Origin: Eubacterium sp.
Lineage (GTDB): Bacteria > Bacillota > Clostridia > Oscillospirales > Acutalibacteraceae
Reading direction: 5' to 3'
Assembly: GCA_029050995.1 (NCBI GenBank)
Contig: JAIDLO010000191.1
Coordinates: forward strand, 1 to 23,784
Length of the DNA: 23,784 bases
Below, in pieces: positions 7,086 through 13,731 of the stretch. Within the stretch, counting starts at the first letter, position 1, and each line of letters opens with the position of its first letter. The notes under the pieces are model-generated. The model saw only the letters and a list, made by a program, of their open reading frames with translations, was not told the origin of the DNA and searched no databases. The position numbers were made by a program, and so were the translations under genes.

Positions 7086-8119
7086 ACTAATTCTACTCCC
7101 ATTTCGCCTGCTTTGATTTCGCCGATGATTGCAGCCTTTTCGCCTGCATTGTTAAGAATAGCAACAGCTTCATCAGCCTTTTCCTTATCAACTGCGATAA
7201 CAAGACCTGTACCCATATTAAATGTATTATACATATCATGCTCACTGATATTACCTGTTTTCTGAATCAAATCAAAGATAGGAAGCTTGAAGCATTTATC
7301 CTTTTCGATAACAGCTGTAAAGCCGTCTTTCAGCATTCTCGGAACATTCTCGTAAAAACCGCCGCCTGTTATATGAGAGATTGCATTCACGGTTACCTTG
7401 CTCATAAGCTCAAGGAGAGGCTTTACATAAATTCTGGTTGGTGTGATCAGCTCTTCGCCAAGTGTTTTTCCAAGCTCATCATAATAAACCTTGATTGTTT
7501 CTTCGTTGATATTGAACACTTTTCTAATCAGAGAAAAGCCGTTTGAATGAATACCGGAAGATGCAACACCAATAAGCACATCCCCTGCTTTAAGGTTATC
7601 GCCGGAAACAAGCTTGTCCTTATCGCCGATACCAACAGTAAAGCCTGCAAGGTCATAATCCTCATCCGGCATAAGACCCGGATGCTCTGCTGTTTCGCCG
7701 CCGACAAGTGCACAGCCAGCCTGAACACAGCCGTCTGCAACACCCTTAACAATCTGCTCTATCTTTTCCGGATAGTTTTTACCGCAAGCAATATAATCAA
7801 GGAAGAACAACGGCTTTGCACCGCTGCAAGCAACATCATTAACGCACATTGCAACGCAGTCAATACCGATTGTATCGTGCTTATCCATAAGCATAGCAAG
7901 CTTAAGCTTTGTGCCTACACCGTCTGTTCCACTAACAAGAACAGGGTTTTTATAGGCATTAGCCGCAATTTCAAACATACCGCCGAAGCCGCCGATACCG
8001 CCGATTACGCCCGGGATATTTGTTTTTTTTACATGAGATTTAATAAGTTCAACAGACTTATAGCCGGCTGTTACATCAACACCTGCTGCTGCATAGCTTT
8101 CGCTGAAACTTTTTTCCAT
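7082..8119 (-). CDS. purM: Phosphoribosylformylglycinamidine cyclo-ligase (AIR synthetase)
   Basis: A 345-aa cytoplasmic enzyme that closes the imidazole ring (FGAM + ATP to AIR, step 5). The N-terminal SYAAAGVDVTAGY (8-20), the nucleotide-binding VSGTDGVGTKLK (62-73), the long conserved block GIDCVAMCVNDVACSGAKP (85-103) and GGETAEHPG are all present. The last reads AEHPG where E. coli has AEMPG. Length is normal for the family (about 345). GGAG lies 8 nt before the ATG. It sits 19 nt after purE and overlaps purN by four bases, in the middle of the operon. Confidence 0.97.
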   Translation of the reverse strand: MEKSFSESYAAAGVDVTAGYKSVELIKSHVKKTNIPGVIGGIGGFGGMFEIAANAYKNPVLVSGTDGVGTKLKLAMLMDKHDTIGIDCVAMCVNDVACSGAKPLFFLDYIACGKNYPEKIEQIVKGVADGCVQAGCALVGGETAEHPGLMPDEDYDLAGFTVGIGDKDKLVSGDNLKAGDVLIGVASSGIHSNGFSLIRKVFNINEETIKVYYDELGKTLGEELITPTRIYVKPLLELMSKVTVNAISHITGGGFYENVPRMLKDGFTAVIEKDKCFKLPIFDLIQKTGNISEHDMYNTFNMGTGLVIAVDKEKADEAVAILNNAGEKAAIIGEIKAGEMGVELV

Positions 8120-8138
8120 AATGTATCTCCTAAATCAA

Positions 8139-8636
8139 TTAAATTTCTTTTATTTTTTCCTGCAAAGCCTTATCCTTTTCGATAACGGCAGCAGCCATTT
8201 CTTTTCTCATATCCTTTAATTTCTGCATAAGTGCATCATCGCCTACTGCAAGAATTTCAGCAGCAAGAAGAGCCGCATTTTTTGCTGCGTTAACACCAAC
8301 AGATGCAACAGGAATTCCGGGCGGCATCATAATTGTTGCAAGCATTGCATCCATACCGTCAAGCACCTTTGCTGAGCAAGGAATTCCGATTACAGGAAGC
8401 GTTGTTGATGCTGCAAGCACACCGCCAAGATGCGCCGCCATACCGGCTGCCGCAATGATTACACCAAAATTATTATCGATTGCTGATTCAGCAAAAGCCT
8501 GAGCCTCTTTCGGTGTTCTGTGTGCGCTCATAACTCTTACCTCTGTTTCAATATCAAGCTCTTTAAGCTGCTTGATTGCAGGGGTAACGATAGGCAAATC
8601 GCTGTCTGAGCCCATTATAATTGCAACTTTTTTCAT
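8139..8636 (-). CDS. purE: 5-(carboxyamino)imidazole ribonucleotide mutase (PurE)
   Basis: A 165-aa cytoplasmic enzyme, first gene of the purine operon, that acts in the carboxylation of AIR to CAIR (step 6). GSDSDLP (9-15), SAHRTP (37-42) and AGMAAHLGGV (64-73) form the nucleotide site and the catalytic histidine region of the PurE family. Length matches bacterial class I enzymes. Class I enzymes need PurK to make N5-CAIR, but purK is not in this window; a class II (direct AIR carboxylase) role cannot be excluded by eye. The ribosome site GGAGGAC lies just upstream, in a very short leader. Confidence 0.95.
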   Translation of the reverse strand: MKKVAIIMGSDSDLPIVTPAIKQLKELDIETEVRVMSAHRTPKEAQAFAESAIDNNFGVIIAAAGMAAHLGGVLAASTTLPVIGIPCSAKVLDGMDAMLATIMMPPGIPVASVGVNAAKNAALLAAEILAVGDDALMQKLKDMRKEMAAAVIEKDKALQEKIKEI

Positions 8637-8666
8637 ATAAATGTCCTCCGCCTTTTATTTTTTTAT

Positions 8667-8695
8667 ATTTTACAATATACGCCATTCTTTTTCAA
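8667..8695 (-). promoter_or_regulatory. Predicted sigma-A promoter of the purine operon
   Basis: On the - strand TTGAAA (-35, 8690-8695), 17 nt, TAAAAT (-10, 8667-8672). The transcript would start near 8660, leaving a leader of only about 25 nt, too short for a guanine-type riboswitch. It lies back to back with the ECF-type promoter; the two -35 regions are about 64 nt apart. Confidence 0.65.
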
Positions 8696-8758
8696 TAGAT
8701 ACGGCGCAATTTATTTTATAAGTTCGGAAATATATTGTATAATATTTTTAAAAGAATT

Positions 8759-8787
8759 TGTAACCTTTTACGAAGATGTATCGTTAC
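8759..8787 (+). promoter_or_regulatory. ECF-sigma-type promoter, probably autoregulated
   Basis: TGTAAC at 8759-8764, a 17-nt spacer that begins CTTTT, then CGTTAC at 8782-8787. This matches the ECF pattern (xGxAAC at -35, CGTN at -10; B. subtilis SigX sites are TGTAAC-N17-CGWC). It sits directly upstream of the sigma factor gene, the usual place for autoregulation. A possible housekeeping -10 (TATAAT, 8738-8743) lies further upstream but has a poor -35. Confidence 0.65.
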
Positions 8788-8792
8788 TAAAG

Positions 8793-8807
8793 TGAAAGGA
8801 CCTTTCA
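8793..8807. promoter_or_regulatory. 15-bp palindrome after the ECF promoter
   Basis: TGAAAGGACCTTTCA is a perfect inverted repeat (7-bp arms around one A) starting five bases after the -10 hexamer, so at or just past the likely transcription start. With almost no loop it suits a dimeric DNA-binding protein better than an RNA hairpin. No repressor gene lies nearby, so it is a candidate operator only. Confidence 0.4.
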
Positions 8808-8836
8808 AGAGCCAAACAGAATAAGGTGGTGACTTA

Positions 8837-9319
8837 ATGAGTGAGAATGAATTTATAACAATCGTGAAACGAAACAATCAGCGAATCTATCTTATTGCAC
8901 TTTCCTACACGAAAAATAACACAGATGCAGAAGATATTATGCAGAATGTTTTTATGAAGCTGTGGAAGCATAGCAAGCCGTTTGAGGATGATGAACACAT
9001 TGATAAATGGCTTACAATCGTTTGTATAAATGAATGCAGGGATTATATTAAAAACCCTTTCAGAAAGCGAAATGTGCCGATAGACGAGGCAATAAACCTA
9101 TCTGCAATGGATAAAACAGAAAACATAGATTTGTTCAAAGCCGTTATGTCACTGCCAACAAAGGAACGAACGATTATTCACTTGTTTTACTATGAGGATA
9201 TGAGCATAACTGATATTTCGGATATCTTAAAAATAAAAGAGTCGGCAGTTAAAACAAGGCTGTTTCGTGCAAGGCAAAAACTAAAAACACTTTTAGGAGA
9301 TGAATGGAATAATGAATGA
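8837..9319 (+). CDS. ECF RNA polymerase sigma factor
   Basis: A 160-aa protein with the two-domain layout of group 4 (ECF) sigma factors. Sigma region 2 spans about 10-75 and contains DAEDIMQNVFMKLW (30-43), which binds the core enzyme and the -10 element. Region 4 spans about 100-152: LPTKERTIIHLFYYEDMSI leads into a helix-turn-helix around ISDILKIKESAVKTRLFRARQ, which reads the -35 element. It recruits RNA polymerase to a small regulon, usually in response to envelope stress. A strong AAGGTGGTG ribosome site precedes the ATG. Its stop overlaps the start of the following membrane-protein gene, as in sigma/anti-sigma pairs. The signal is unknown. Confidence 0.93.
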   Translation: MSENEFITIVKRNNQRIYLIALSYTKNNTDAEDIMQNVFMKLWKHSKPFEDDEHIDKWLTIVCINECRDYIKNPFRKRNVPIDEAINLSAMDKTENIDLFKAVMSLPTKERTIIHLFYYEDMSITDISDILKIKESAVKTRLFRARQKLKTLLGDEWNNE

Positions 9320-10295
9320 AAATAAATATAAAGAAACTTTCAAGACTGTTGTTCCTTCCGAAGAGGCAGTTGAAAGAATTTATGAAATGACAACGGATAA
9401 AAAGAAATTCAGCTATAAAAAAGCTATAAGGCGCGTTGCCGCTGCTGCTATGGCGTTTATACTTGTTATAGGCGGAGGGTTTGGAATTGACCTTATTGCA
9501 AAAACAAATCATGCTGATAATACTCTTGGTATCTATATTGCTTATGGATCTGAAAAAGAATTAGTTCAATTAGACAGTAAAAGTGCCCCCCGAATGTTTT
9601 ACAGACTTTACACACACAAATACAAAAACGGATATAATGAAAAAGAGCACAAAGAATTTCGGGCTCAATACGAAGAAGAAATTCAACAACAGCTCTCTAT
9701 CACAAGAAAATTTGATCAGCCGGTAGCTTCAAGCTATGGACCTATTACAAATGAGAATGGCGAAATAATCGGAGAACAATACAGTGTGAATTGTGGAAGC
9801 TTCGTATTAGATATTGATGATTATTCAAAAGTCGATAAAATTACTATTGAGGATAGCAGCAAATACGGAAAAATAATAGCCGATTTGATTACTAAAAAGC
9901 CAAAAGATTTTGATGAAGATAATAGCGTTTTTATGGAACCAGATGACATTGGCTTTGGTAATATGGTTTCACAAAGTGAAGCTACTGATAAACCTGACTG
10001 TCTTTATGAAGATCGATTTAATGATAAGGTAGTCATTACCGGCGATGAATTAAGATTTAGCCGTGACAGCGGACTATGCACATTAGGTGTTGGCGAAAAC
10101 GAAATCAACACAGGATATGATATTTATTGGAACGATGTATTCGCTTGGAGATATTATGATAACATAGATTTCAATATAAAAAAGGTTAAAGGCTCAATCG
10201 TTTTTACAGTTGATTATATTGACGGAACTTCCGATCAGTCAACAGTAAATTATCATTTTGATAAAGACGGATATATGATTTTATCAATGGATTAA
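9312..10295 (+). CDS. One-pass membrane protein, probable anti-sigma factor
   Basis: A 327-aa protein with a cytoplasmic segment of about 40 residues, one membrane helix (about 43-63, AAAAMAFILVIGGGFG) and an outside domain of about 260 residues rich in Asp, Asn, Lys and Tyr. This topology and the 8-nt overlap with the sigma gene are the basis for calling it an anti-sigma factor. The short N-terminal part (SEEAVERIYEMTTDKKK) would hold the sigma factor at the membrane. It has no zinc HxxxCxxC motif, so it is not a ZAS-type protein; it resembles the DUF4179/RsiV-like layout in form only. An in-frame ATG at 9300 touches the AGGAG site with no spacer, so I prefer 9312. The outer domain is not recognised. 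The first C-terminal half is acidic (EDNSVFMEPDD). Confidence 0.7.
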   Translation: MNENKYKETFKTVVPSEEAVERIYEMTTDKKKFSYKKAIRRVAAAAMAFILVIGGGFGIDLIAKTNHADNTLGIYIAYGSEKELVQLDSKSAPRMFYRLYTHKYKNGYNEKEHKEFRAQYEEEIQQQLSITRKFDQPVASSYGPITNENGEIIGEQYSVNCGSFVLDIDDYSKVDKITIEDSSKYGKIIADLITKKPKDFDEDNSVFMEPDDIGFGNMVSQSEATDKPDCLYEDRFNDKVVITGDELRFSRDSGLCTLGVGENEINTGYDIYWNDVFAWRYYDNIDFNIKKVKGSIVFTVDYIDGTSDQSTVNYHFDKDGYMILSMD

Positions 10296-10305
10296 TAAAT
10301 ACAGC

Positions 10306-10343
10306 AACACCGCAGGAGGTAAAATTCCTGCGGTGTTATTTTT
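10306..10343 (+). terminator. Intrinsic terminator of the sigma/anti-sigma operon
   Basis: A perfect 12-bp stem (AACACCGCAGGA at 10306-10317 with TCCTGCGGTGTT at 10326-10337), an 8-nt loop, then ATTTTTC. It begins eleven bases after the stop codon. Confidence 0.9.
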
Positions 10344-10371
10344 CGGTTCGTCGGGGACGCCGAACCCTACG
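10344..10371. repeat. GC-rich imperfect palindrome, possible dispersed repeat
   Basis: GGTTCG (10345-10350) and CGAACC (10361-10366) enclose TCGGGGACGC, followed by CTACG. The block is far more GC-rich than its surroundings. It resembles, from memory, the short CGTCGGGGACGCCGA-type elements that recur between genes in some Clostridia. Only one copy is in the window, so its repeat nature is inference. Confidence 0.4.
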
Positions 10372-10403
10372 ATTATTAAATAGGTTTAAAAATTTGTATG
10401 ACA

Positions 10404-10431
10404 AAAGGACACTGATTTCTCAGTGTCCTTT
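10404..10431. terminator. Bidirectional terminator ending the ribosomal cluster
   Basis: A perfect 12-bp stem (AAAGGACACTGA at 10404-10415 with TCAGTGTCCTTT at 10420-10431) with a TTTC tetraloop. ATTTTTAT follows on the + strand, and the stem ends in TTTTG on the - strand. It lies 24 nt beyond the rplQ stop and probably ends the long - strand ribosomal transcript. It also backs up the + strand terminator at 10306. Confidence 0.85.
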
Positions 10432-10454
10432 ATTTTTATGATTGTATTATCTTC

Positions 10455-10796
10455 TTATACAAGCTCAATGATGCACATTTCTGCTGCGTCACCACGACGA
10501 GGGCCTGTTTTGATAATACGGCTGTAACCACCGTTTCTGTCTTCATACTTTGGAGCAATTTCATCAAAAAGCTTTTTAACTACATCTTCCTTAGTTACAT
10601 AAGCAAGAACCTGTCTTCTTGAATGAAGGGTATCGTTTTTACCGAGAGTAATCATCTTCTCAGCCATAGCACGAACTTCCTTAGCTCTTGTAACGGTTGT
10701 TTCAATTTTGCCGTTTTCTAAAAGATAAGTAACCATACCTCTGAGCATAGCCTTTCTGTGGTCAGTAGGTCTGCCCAATTTTCTGGTACCTGGCAT
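10455..10796 (-). CDS. rplQ: 50S ribosomal protein L17
   Basis: A 113-aa protein of the large subunit near the exit tunnel. The start MPGTRKLGRPTDHRKAMLRG and the C-terminal GGYSRIIKTGPRRGDAAEM block are diagnostic. GGAGGG precedes the ATG. It is the last gene of the cluster, after rpoA, as in most Firmicutes. The ecfA1-ecfA2-ecfT-truA genes that often follow are absent; a terminator comes instead. Confidence 0.98.
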   Translation of the reverse strand: MPGTRKLGRPTDHRKAMLRGMVTYLLENGKIETTVTRAKEVRAMAEKMITLGKNDTLHSRRQVLAYVTKEDVVKKLFDEIAPKYEDRNGGYSRIIKTGPRRGDAAEMCIIELV

Positions 10797-10810
10797 AGAA
10801 ATTCCCTCCT

Positions 10811-11767
10811 TTAGTCCTCTTCACGATTCAGTGTAAAACCAAGAGTTGAGAGCTTTGCAATAACTTCATCAAGGCTCTTTTTACCAAGGTTTCTAACTTT
10901 CATCATATCATCTTCGGATTTACCGATTAAATCTTCAACAGTATTAATACCTGCTCTCTTCAAGCAGTTGAAAGAACGAACTGAAAGATCAAGCTCTTCA
11001 ATAGTCATTTCAAGAACCTTTTCTTTACCGTCATCATCCTTTTCTACCATAATTTCCTTGCTGCCTACTTCTTCAGAAAGGTCAACAAAGAGCTTAAGGT
11101 GATCATTAAGAATTTTTGCTGCAAGTGAAGCAGCTTCATCTGCCGGAATTGTGCCGTCAGTTTCAACATCAAGAACAAGCTTATCGAGATCTGTCTGCTG
11201 TCCTACACGAGTGTTCTCAACAGTATAATTAACCTTGAGAACAGGAGTATAAATGGAATCTATAGCAATAGTTCCGATTGGGAGATCCATTAACTGCTTG
11301 TTTCTGTCGCAAGGGACATAGCCTCTGCCGCTGTCAGCAGTAAGTTCCATAATAACGCTTGCGCCTTCATCAAGATAAGCGATGTGAAGATCCGGATTAA
11401 GGATTTCAACATCAGAGCCATGCTCGATATCGCCGGCTGTAATTTCTCCCTCTCCATGCGCTTTGATATAAAGAGTTTTTGCGCTTTCATCATGTATTTT
11501 AAGAATAACATTTTTAAGATTAAGCACAATCTCTGTTACATCTTCCTTAACATGAGGAATTGTAGAAAACTCGTGTAATACACCATCAATCTTAACGGAA
11601 GTGATTGCATAGCCCGGAAGAGATGAAAGAAGAACTCTTCTCATACCATTACCGAGAGTTGTTCCGAAGCCTCTTTCAAGAGGTTCAACAACGAACTTGC
11701 CTACGCTTCTGCTTCCCTGAGTAGATAACTCTACTATATCGATATTAGGCTTATCAATTTCTATCAT
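10811..11767 (-). CDS. rpoA: DNA-directed RNA polymerase subunit alpha
   Basis: A 318-aa core polymerase subunit. The N-terminal domain (about 1-230) dimerises and starts assembly with beta and beta'; VEPLERGFGTTLGNGMRRVLL (about 27-47) is the signature. An acidic linker (VEKDDDGKEK) leads to the C-terminal domain (about 255-318, SVRSFNCLKRAGINTVEDLI and RNLGKKSLDEVIAKL), which contacts UP-element DNA and activators. Length matches Firmicutes alpha (about 314-318). It lies between rpsD and rplQ in the alpha operon, 14 nt from rplQ. Confidence 0.98.
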   Translation of the reverse strand: MIEIDKPNIDIVELSTQGSRSVGKFVVEPLERGFGTTLGNGMRRVLLSSLPGYAITSVKIDGVLHEFSTIPHVKEDVTEIVLNLKNVILKIHDESAKTLYIKAHGEGEITAGDIEHGSDVEILNPDLHIAYLDEGASVIMELTADSGRGYVPCDRNKQLMDLPIGTIAIDSIYTPVLKVNYTVENTRVGQQTDLDKLVLDVETDGTIPADEAASLAAKILNDHLKLFVDLSEEVGSKEIMVEKDDDGKEKVLEMTIEELDLSVRSFNCLKRAGINTVEDLIGKSEDDMMKVRNLGKKSLDEVIAKLSTLGFTLNREED

Positions 11768-11822
11768 TTAAAAGCCTCCTAAATTATTTTTTGTTGCACT
11801 AAATAAAAGAAATGATCAACTA

Positions 11823-12449
11823 TTATTTAGAGTAGAACTCGACAATAAGATGCTCTTCAACAGGAGTTGCGATTTCTTCTCTCTCAGGAGCTCTCATAAT
11901 CTTAACTTCCATAGCACCCTCGTTCTTTTCCATCCACATTGGAACAGGGCGAGAAGCATTAGCCTCTGCGATTGCCTTGTACTCATCTGTAGATTTGCTT
12001 TTTTCTCTTACAGCAACAACATCACCTGCAGAAAGAAGATAAGATGGAATATCAACCTTGCTGCCGTTAACGGTGAAATGTGCATGATTTACAAGCTGAC
12101 GAGCCTGAGCTCTTGAGCTTGCAAAGCCTGCTTCGTAAACAACATTGTCCAAACGGCTTTCGCAAATCTGAAGAAGATTTGTACCGGTTACGCCGGCTTT
12201 TCTTTCAGCCATAAGGAAATATTTATGGAACTGACCTTCAGCAATGCCATAGTAACGGCGAGCACTCTGCTTAGCGCGAAGCTGAAGACCATATTCTGAA
12301 GTCTTTTTGCGGTTTTGACCATGCTGACCAGGTGCATATGAACGACGGTCAAAAGCACATTTACTTGTATAGCATCTGTCACCCTTGAGGAAAAGCTTTT
12401 TTCCTTCACGGCGGCAAAGCTTACAAGCAGGTCCTGTATATCTTGCCAT
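11823..12449 (-). CDS. rpsD: 30S ribosomal protein S4
   Basis: A 208-aa primary 16S-binding protein that nucleates 30S assembly. The N-terminal domain keeps four cysteines (C9, C12, C26, C31), so this is the zinc-binding C+ form. The S4 RNA-binding domain starts near ICESRLDNVVYEAGFASSRAQARQLVNHAHFTVNG. It contains RREGKKLFLKGDRCY and the RRYYGIAEGQFHKYF stretch typical of S4. It is the fourth gene of the alpha operon here. The 55-nt gap to rpoA holds no clear site. Confidence 0.98.
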   Translation of the reverse strand: MARYTGPACKLCRREGKKLFLKGDRCYTSKCAFDRRSYAPGQHGQNRKKTSEYGLQLRAKQSARRYYGIAEGQFHKYFLMAERKAGVTGTNLLQICESRLDNVVYEAGFASSRAQARQLVNHAHFTVNGSKVDIPSYLLSAGDVVAVREKSKSTDEYKAIAEANASRPVPMWMEKNEGAMEVKIMRAPEREEIATPVEEHLIVEFYSK

Positions 12450-12471
12450 ATCAAGTAACCTCCATTAAATA

Positions 12472-12867
12472 CTATACGCGGCGTCTTTTTGGCGGACGGC
12501 AGCCATTGTGTGGAATAGGAGTAACATCTTTAATAAGAGTAACGCTGAGTCCAACAGTTTCTAATGCTCTGATAGCAGACTCACGGCCAGCTCCCGGTCC
12601 CTTAACGTAAACTTCAACAGTTTTCATACCGTGCTCCATAGCAGCCTTAGCAGCTGTTTCAGCAGCTGTCTGAGCAGCGAAAGGAGTTGATTTTCTTGAG
12701 CCTCTGAAGCCCATTTCTCCTGCTGATGCCCAAGAAACAGCGTTTCCCTGCATATCAGCAATAGTTACGATAGTGTTGTTGAAGGTTGACTGAATATGAA
12801 CTGTACCACGCTCAATGTTTTTCTTCTCACGGCGTTTGCGAGAAGTTGTGGTCTTTTTTGTAGCCAT
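12472..12867 (-). CDS. rpsK: 30S ribosomal protein S11
   Basis: A 131-aa platform protein of the small subunit, which supports the mRNA exit region together with S7. A basic N-terminal tail (TTTSRKRREKKN) precedes VHIQSTFNNTIVTIADMQGNAVSWASAG. The C-terminal PIPHNGCRPPKRRRV is the family signature. It sits between rpsM and rpsD with a 22-nt gap, as in the alpha operon. Confidence 0.98.
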   Translation of the reverse strand: MATKKTTTSRKRREKKNIERGTVHIQSTFNNTIVTIADMQGNAVSWASAGEMGFRGSRKSTPFAAQTAAETAAKAAMEHGMKTVEVYVKGPGAGRESAIRALETVGLSVTLIKDVTPIPHNGCRPPKRRRV

Positions 12868-12885
12868 ACTTGTTTCCTCCTACAA

Positions 12886-13254
12886 TTATTTCTTCTTGTT
12901 TGCTATGGTCTTTTTAGGACCTTTTCTTGTGCGTGCATTGTTCTTAGAAGTCTGTCCTCTAACCGGAAGACCCTTTCTGTGACGAATGCCGCGGTAGCAA
13001 CCAATTTCTATAAGTCTTTTGATATCGAACGCAACATCTCTGCGAAGGTCACCTTCAACAGTTACGTTCTTTTCAATGTAATCACGAATTTTAGAAACCT
13101 CATCTTCAGACAAATCTCTGCAGCGAGTGTCTGGATTGATTCCTGTTGCTTCGATAATCTGAGTAGCTGTTGTTCTGCCGATACCATAGATATAGGTAAG
13201 TCCGATTTCTACTCTTTTATCATTAGGTAAGTCAACACCTGAAATACGTGCCAT
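12886..13254 (-). CDS. rpsM: 30S ribosomal protein S13
   Basis: A 122-aa head protein that contacts the large subunit and P-site tRNA. MARISGVDLPNDKRVEIGLTY, the YGIGRTTATQI helix-hairpin-helix and YRGIRHRKGLPVRGQ identify it. The C-terminal basic tail (GPKKTIANKKK) reaches the decoding site in known structures. It follows rpmJ by 32 nt. Confidence 0.98.
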   Translation of the reverse strand: MARISGVDLPNDKRVEIGLTYIYGIGRTTATQIIEATGINPDTRCRDLSEDEVSKIRDYIEKNVTVEGDLRRDVAFDIKRLIEIGCYRGIRHRKGLPVRGQTSKNNARTRKGPKKTIANKKK

Positions 13255-13286
13255 TTTACAGTTTACCTCCGATTCTTAGTTCAGGA

Positions 13287-13400
13287 TTAGCCCTGACGCT
13301 GTTTATGCTTTGGATTTTCACAGATAACCATTACTTTTCCATTGCGCTTTATTACTTTGCATTTATCGCAAATTTTCTTAACAGAAGGTCTAACTTTCAT
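13287..13400 (-). CDS. rpmJ: 50S ribosomal protein L36
   Basis: A 37-aa gene. Its product begins MKVRPSVKKICDKCK and ends ENPKHKQRQG. The zinc ligands C11, C14, C27 and H32 are all present, so it is the C+ form. It sits between infA and rpsM, exactly where Firmicutes keep it. AAGGAGG lies just upstream of its ATG. L36 binds 23S rRNA near the base of the L7/L12 stalk. Confidence 0.97.
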   Translation of the reverse strand: MKVRPSVKKICDKCKVIKRNGKVMVICENPKHKQRQG

Positions 13401-13420
13401 TTTGAATATCCTCCTTAAAA

Positions 13421-13639
13421 TTACTTTGAACGCCAAATGATACGACCCTTAGTGAGATCGTATGGAGACATTTCAATTGTTACCTTATCACCGGGAAGAA
13501 TACGAATATTATTCATACGAAGCTTTCCGCTGATATGGGCTAAAATAATGTGATTATTCTGAAGTGATACCTTAAATGTTGTGTTTGGTAAAACCTCAAT
13601 CACGGTACCTTCAACTTCAATCATATCTGACTTTGACAT
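13421..13639 (-). CDS. infA: Translation initiation factor IF-1
   Basis: A 72-aa OB-fold protein that blocks the ribosomal A site during initiation and helps IF-2 and IF-3. SKSDMIEVEGTVIEVLPNTTFKV and the C-terminal SPYDLTKGRIIWRSK are diagnostic. Two ATGs are adjacent (13642 and 13639). GAGG lies 4 nt before the first and 7 nt before the second, and the second gives the usual 72-residue length, so I choose 13639. The 92-nt gap to map lacks the small KOW-domain gene that many Clostridia have there. Confidence 0.96.
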   Translation of the reverse strand: MSKSDMIEVEGTVIEVLPNTTFKVSLQNNHIILAHISGKLRMNNIRILPGDKVTIEMSPYDLTKGRIIWRSK

Positions 13640-13731
13640 CATTATACCTCGCTATATCTAAATACGATTAAGATGTTTTAATTTAACTGGAATCACATCG
13701 CGGCGTAATCGCCAGCAATTGATTGCAAACA

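Noticed and set aside
7547..8185. A 212-codon open frame on the + strand opposite purM and purE
   Set aside because: It lies wholly antisense to two clearly conserved purine genes, has no ribosome site, and its Asn/Cys/Ile-rich translation looks like an antisense shadow.
8637..8666. Purine riboswitch before purE
   Set aside because: The predicted leader is about 25 nt, too short for a guanine/adenine aptamer, and no aptamer core is visible.
8715..8743. Housekeeping promoter (TTTATA-17-TATAAT) for the sigma gene
   Set aside because: The -10 is perfect but the -35 is poor, and a much better ECF-type site lies closer to the gene; kept only as a possible secondary start.
13700..13727. Small inverted repeats (GGCG/CGCC and GCAAT/ATTGC) between map and infA as a terminator
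   Set aside because: Arms are only 4-5 bp and no T-run follows on the - strand; it is inside a continuous operon.
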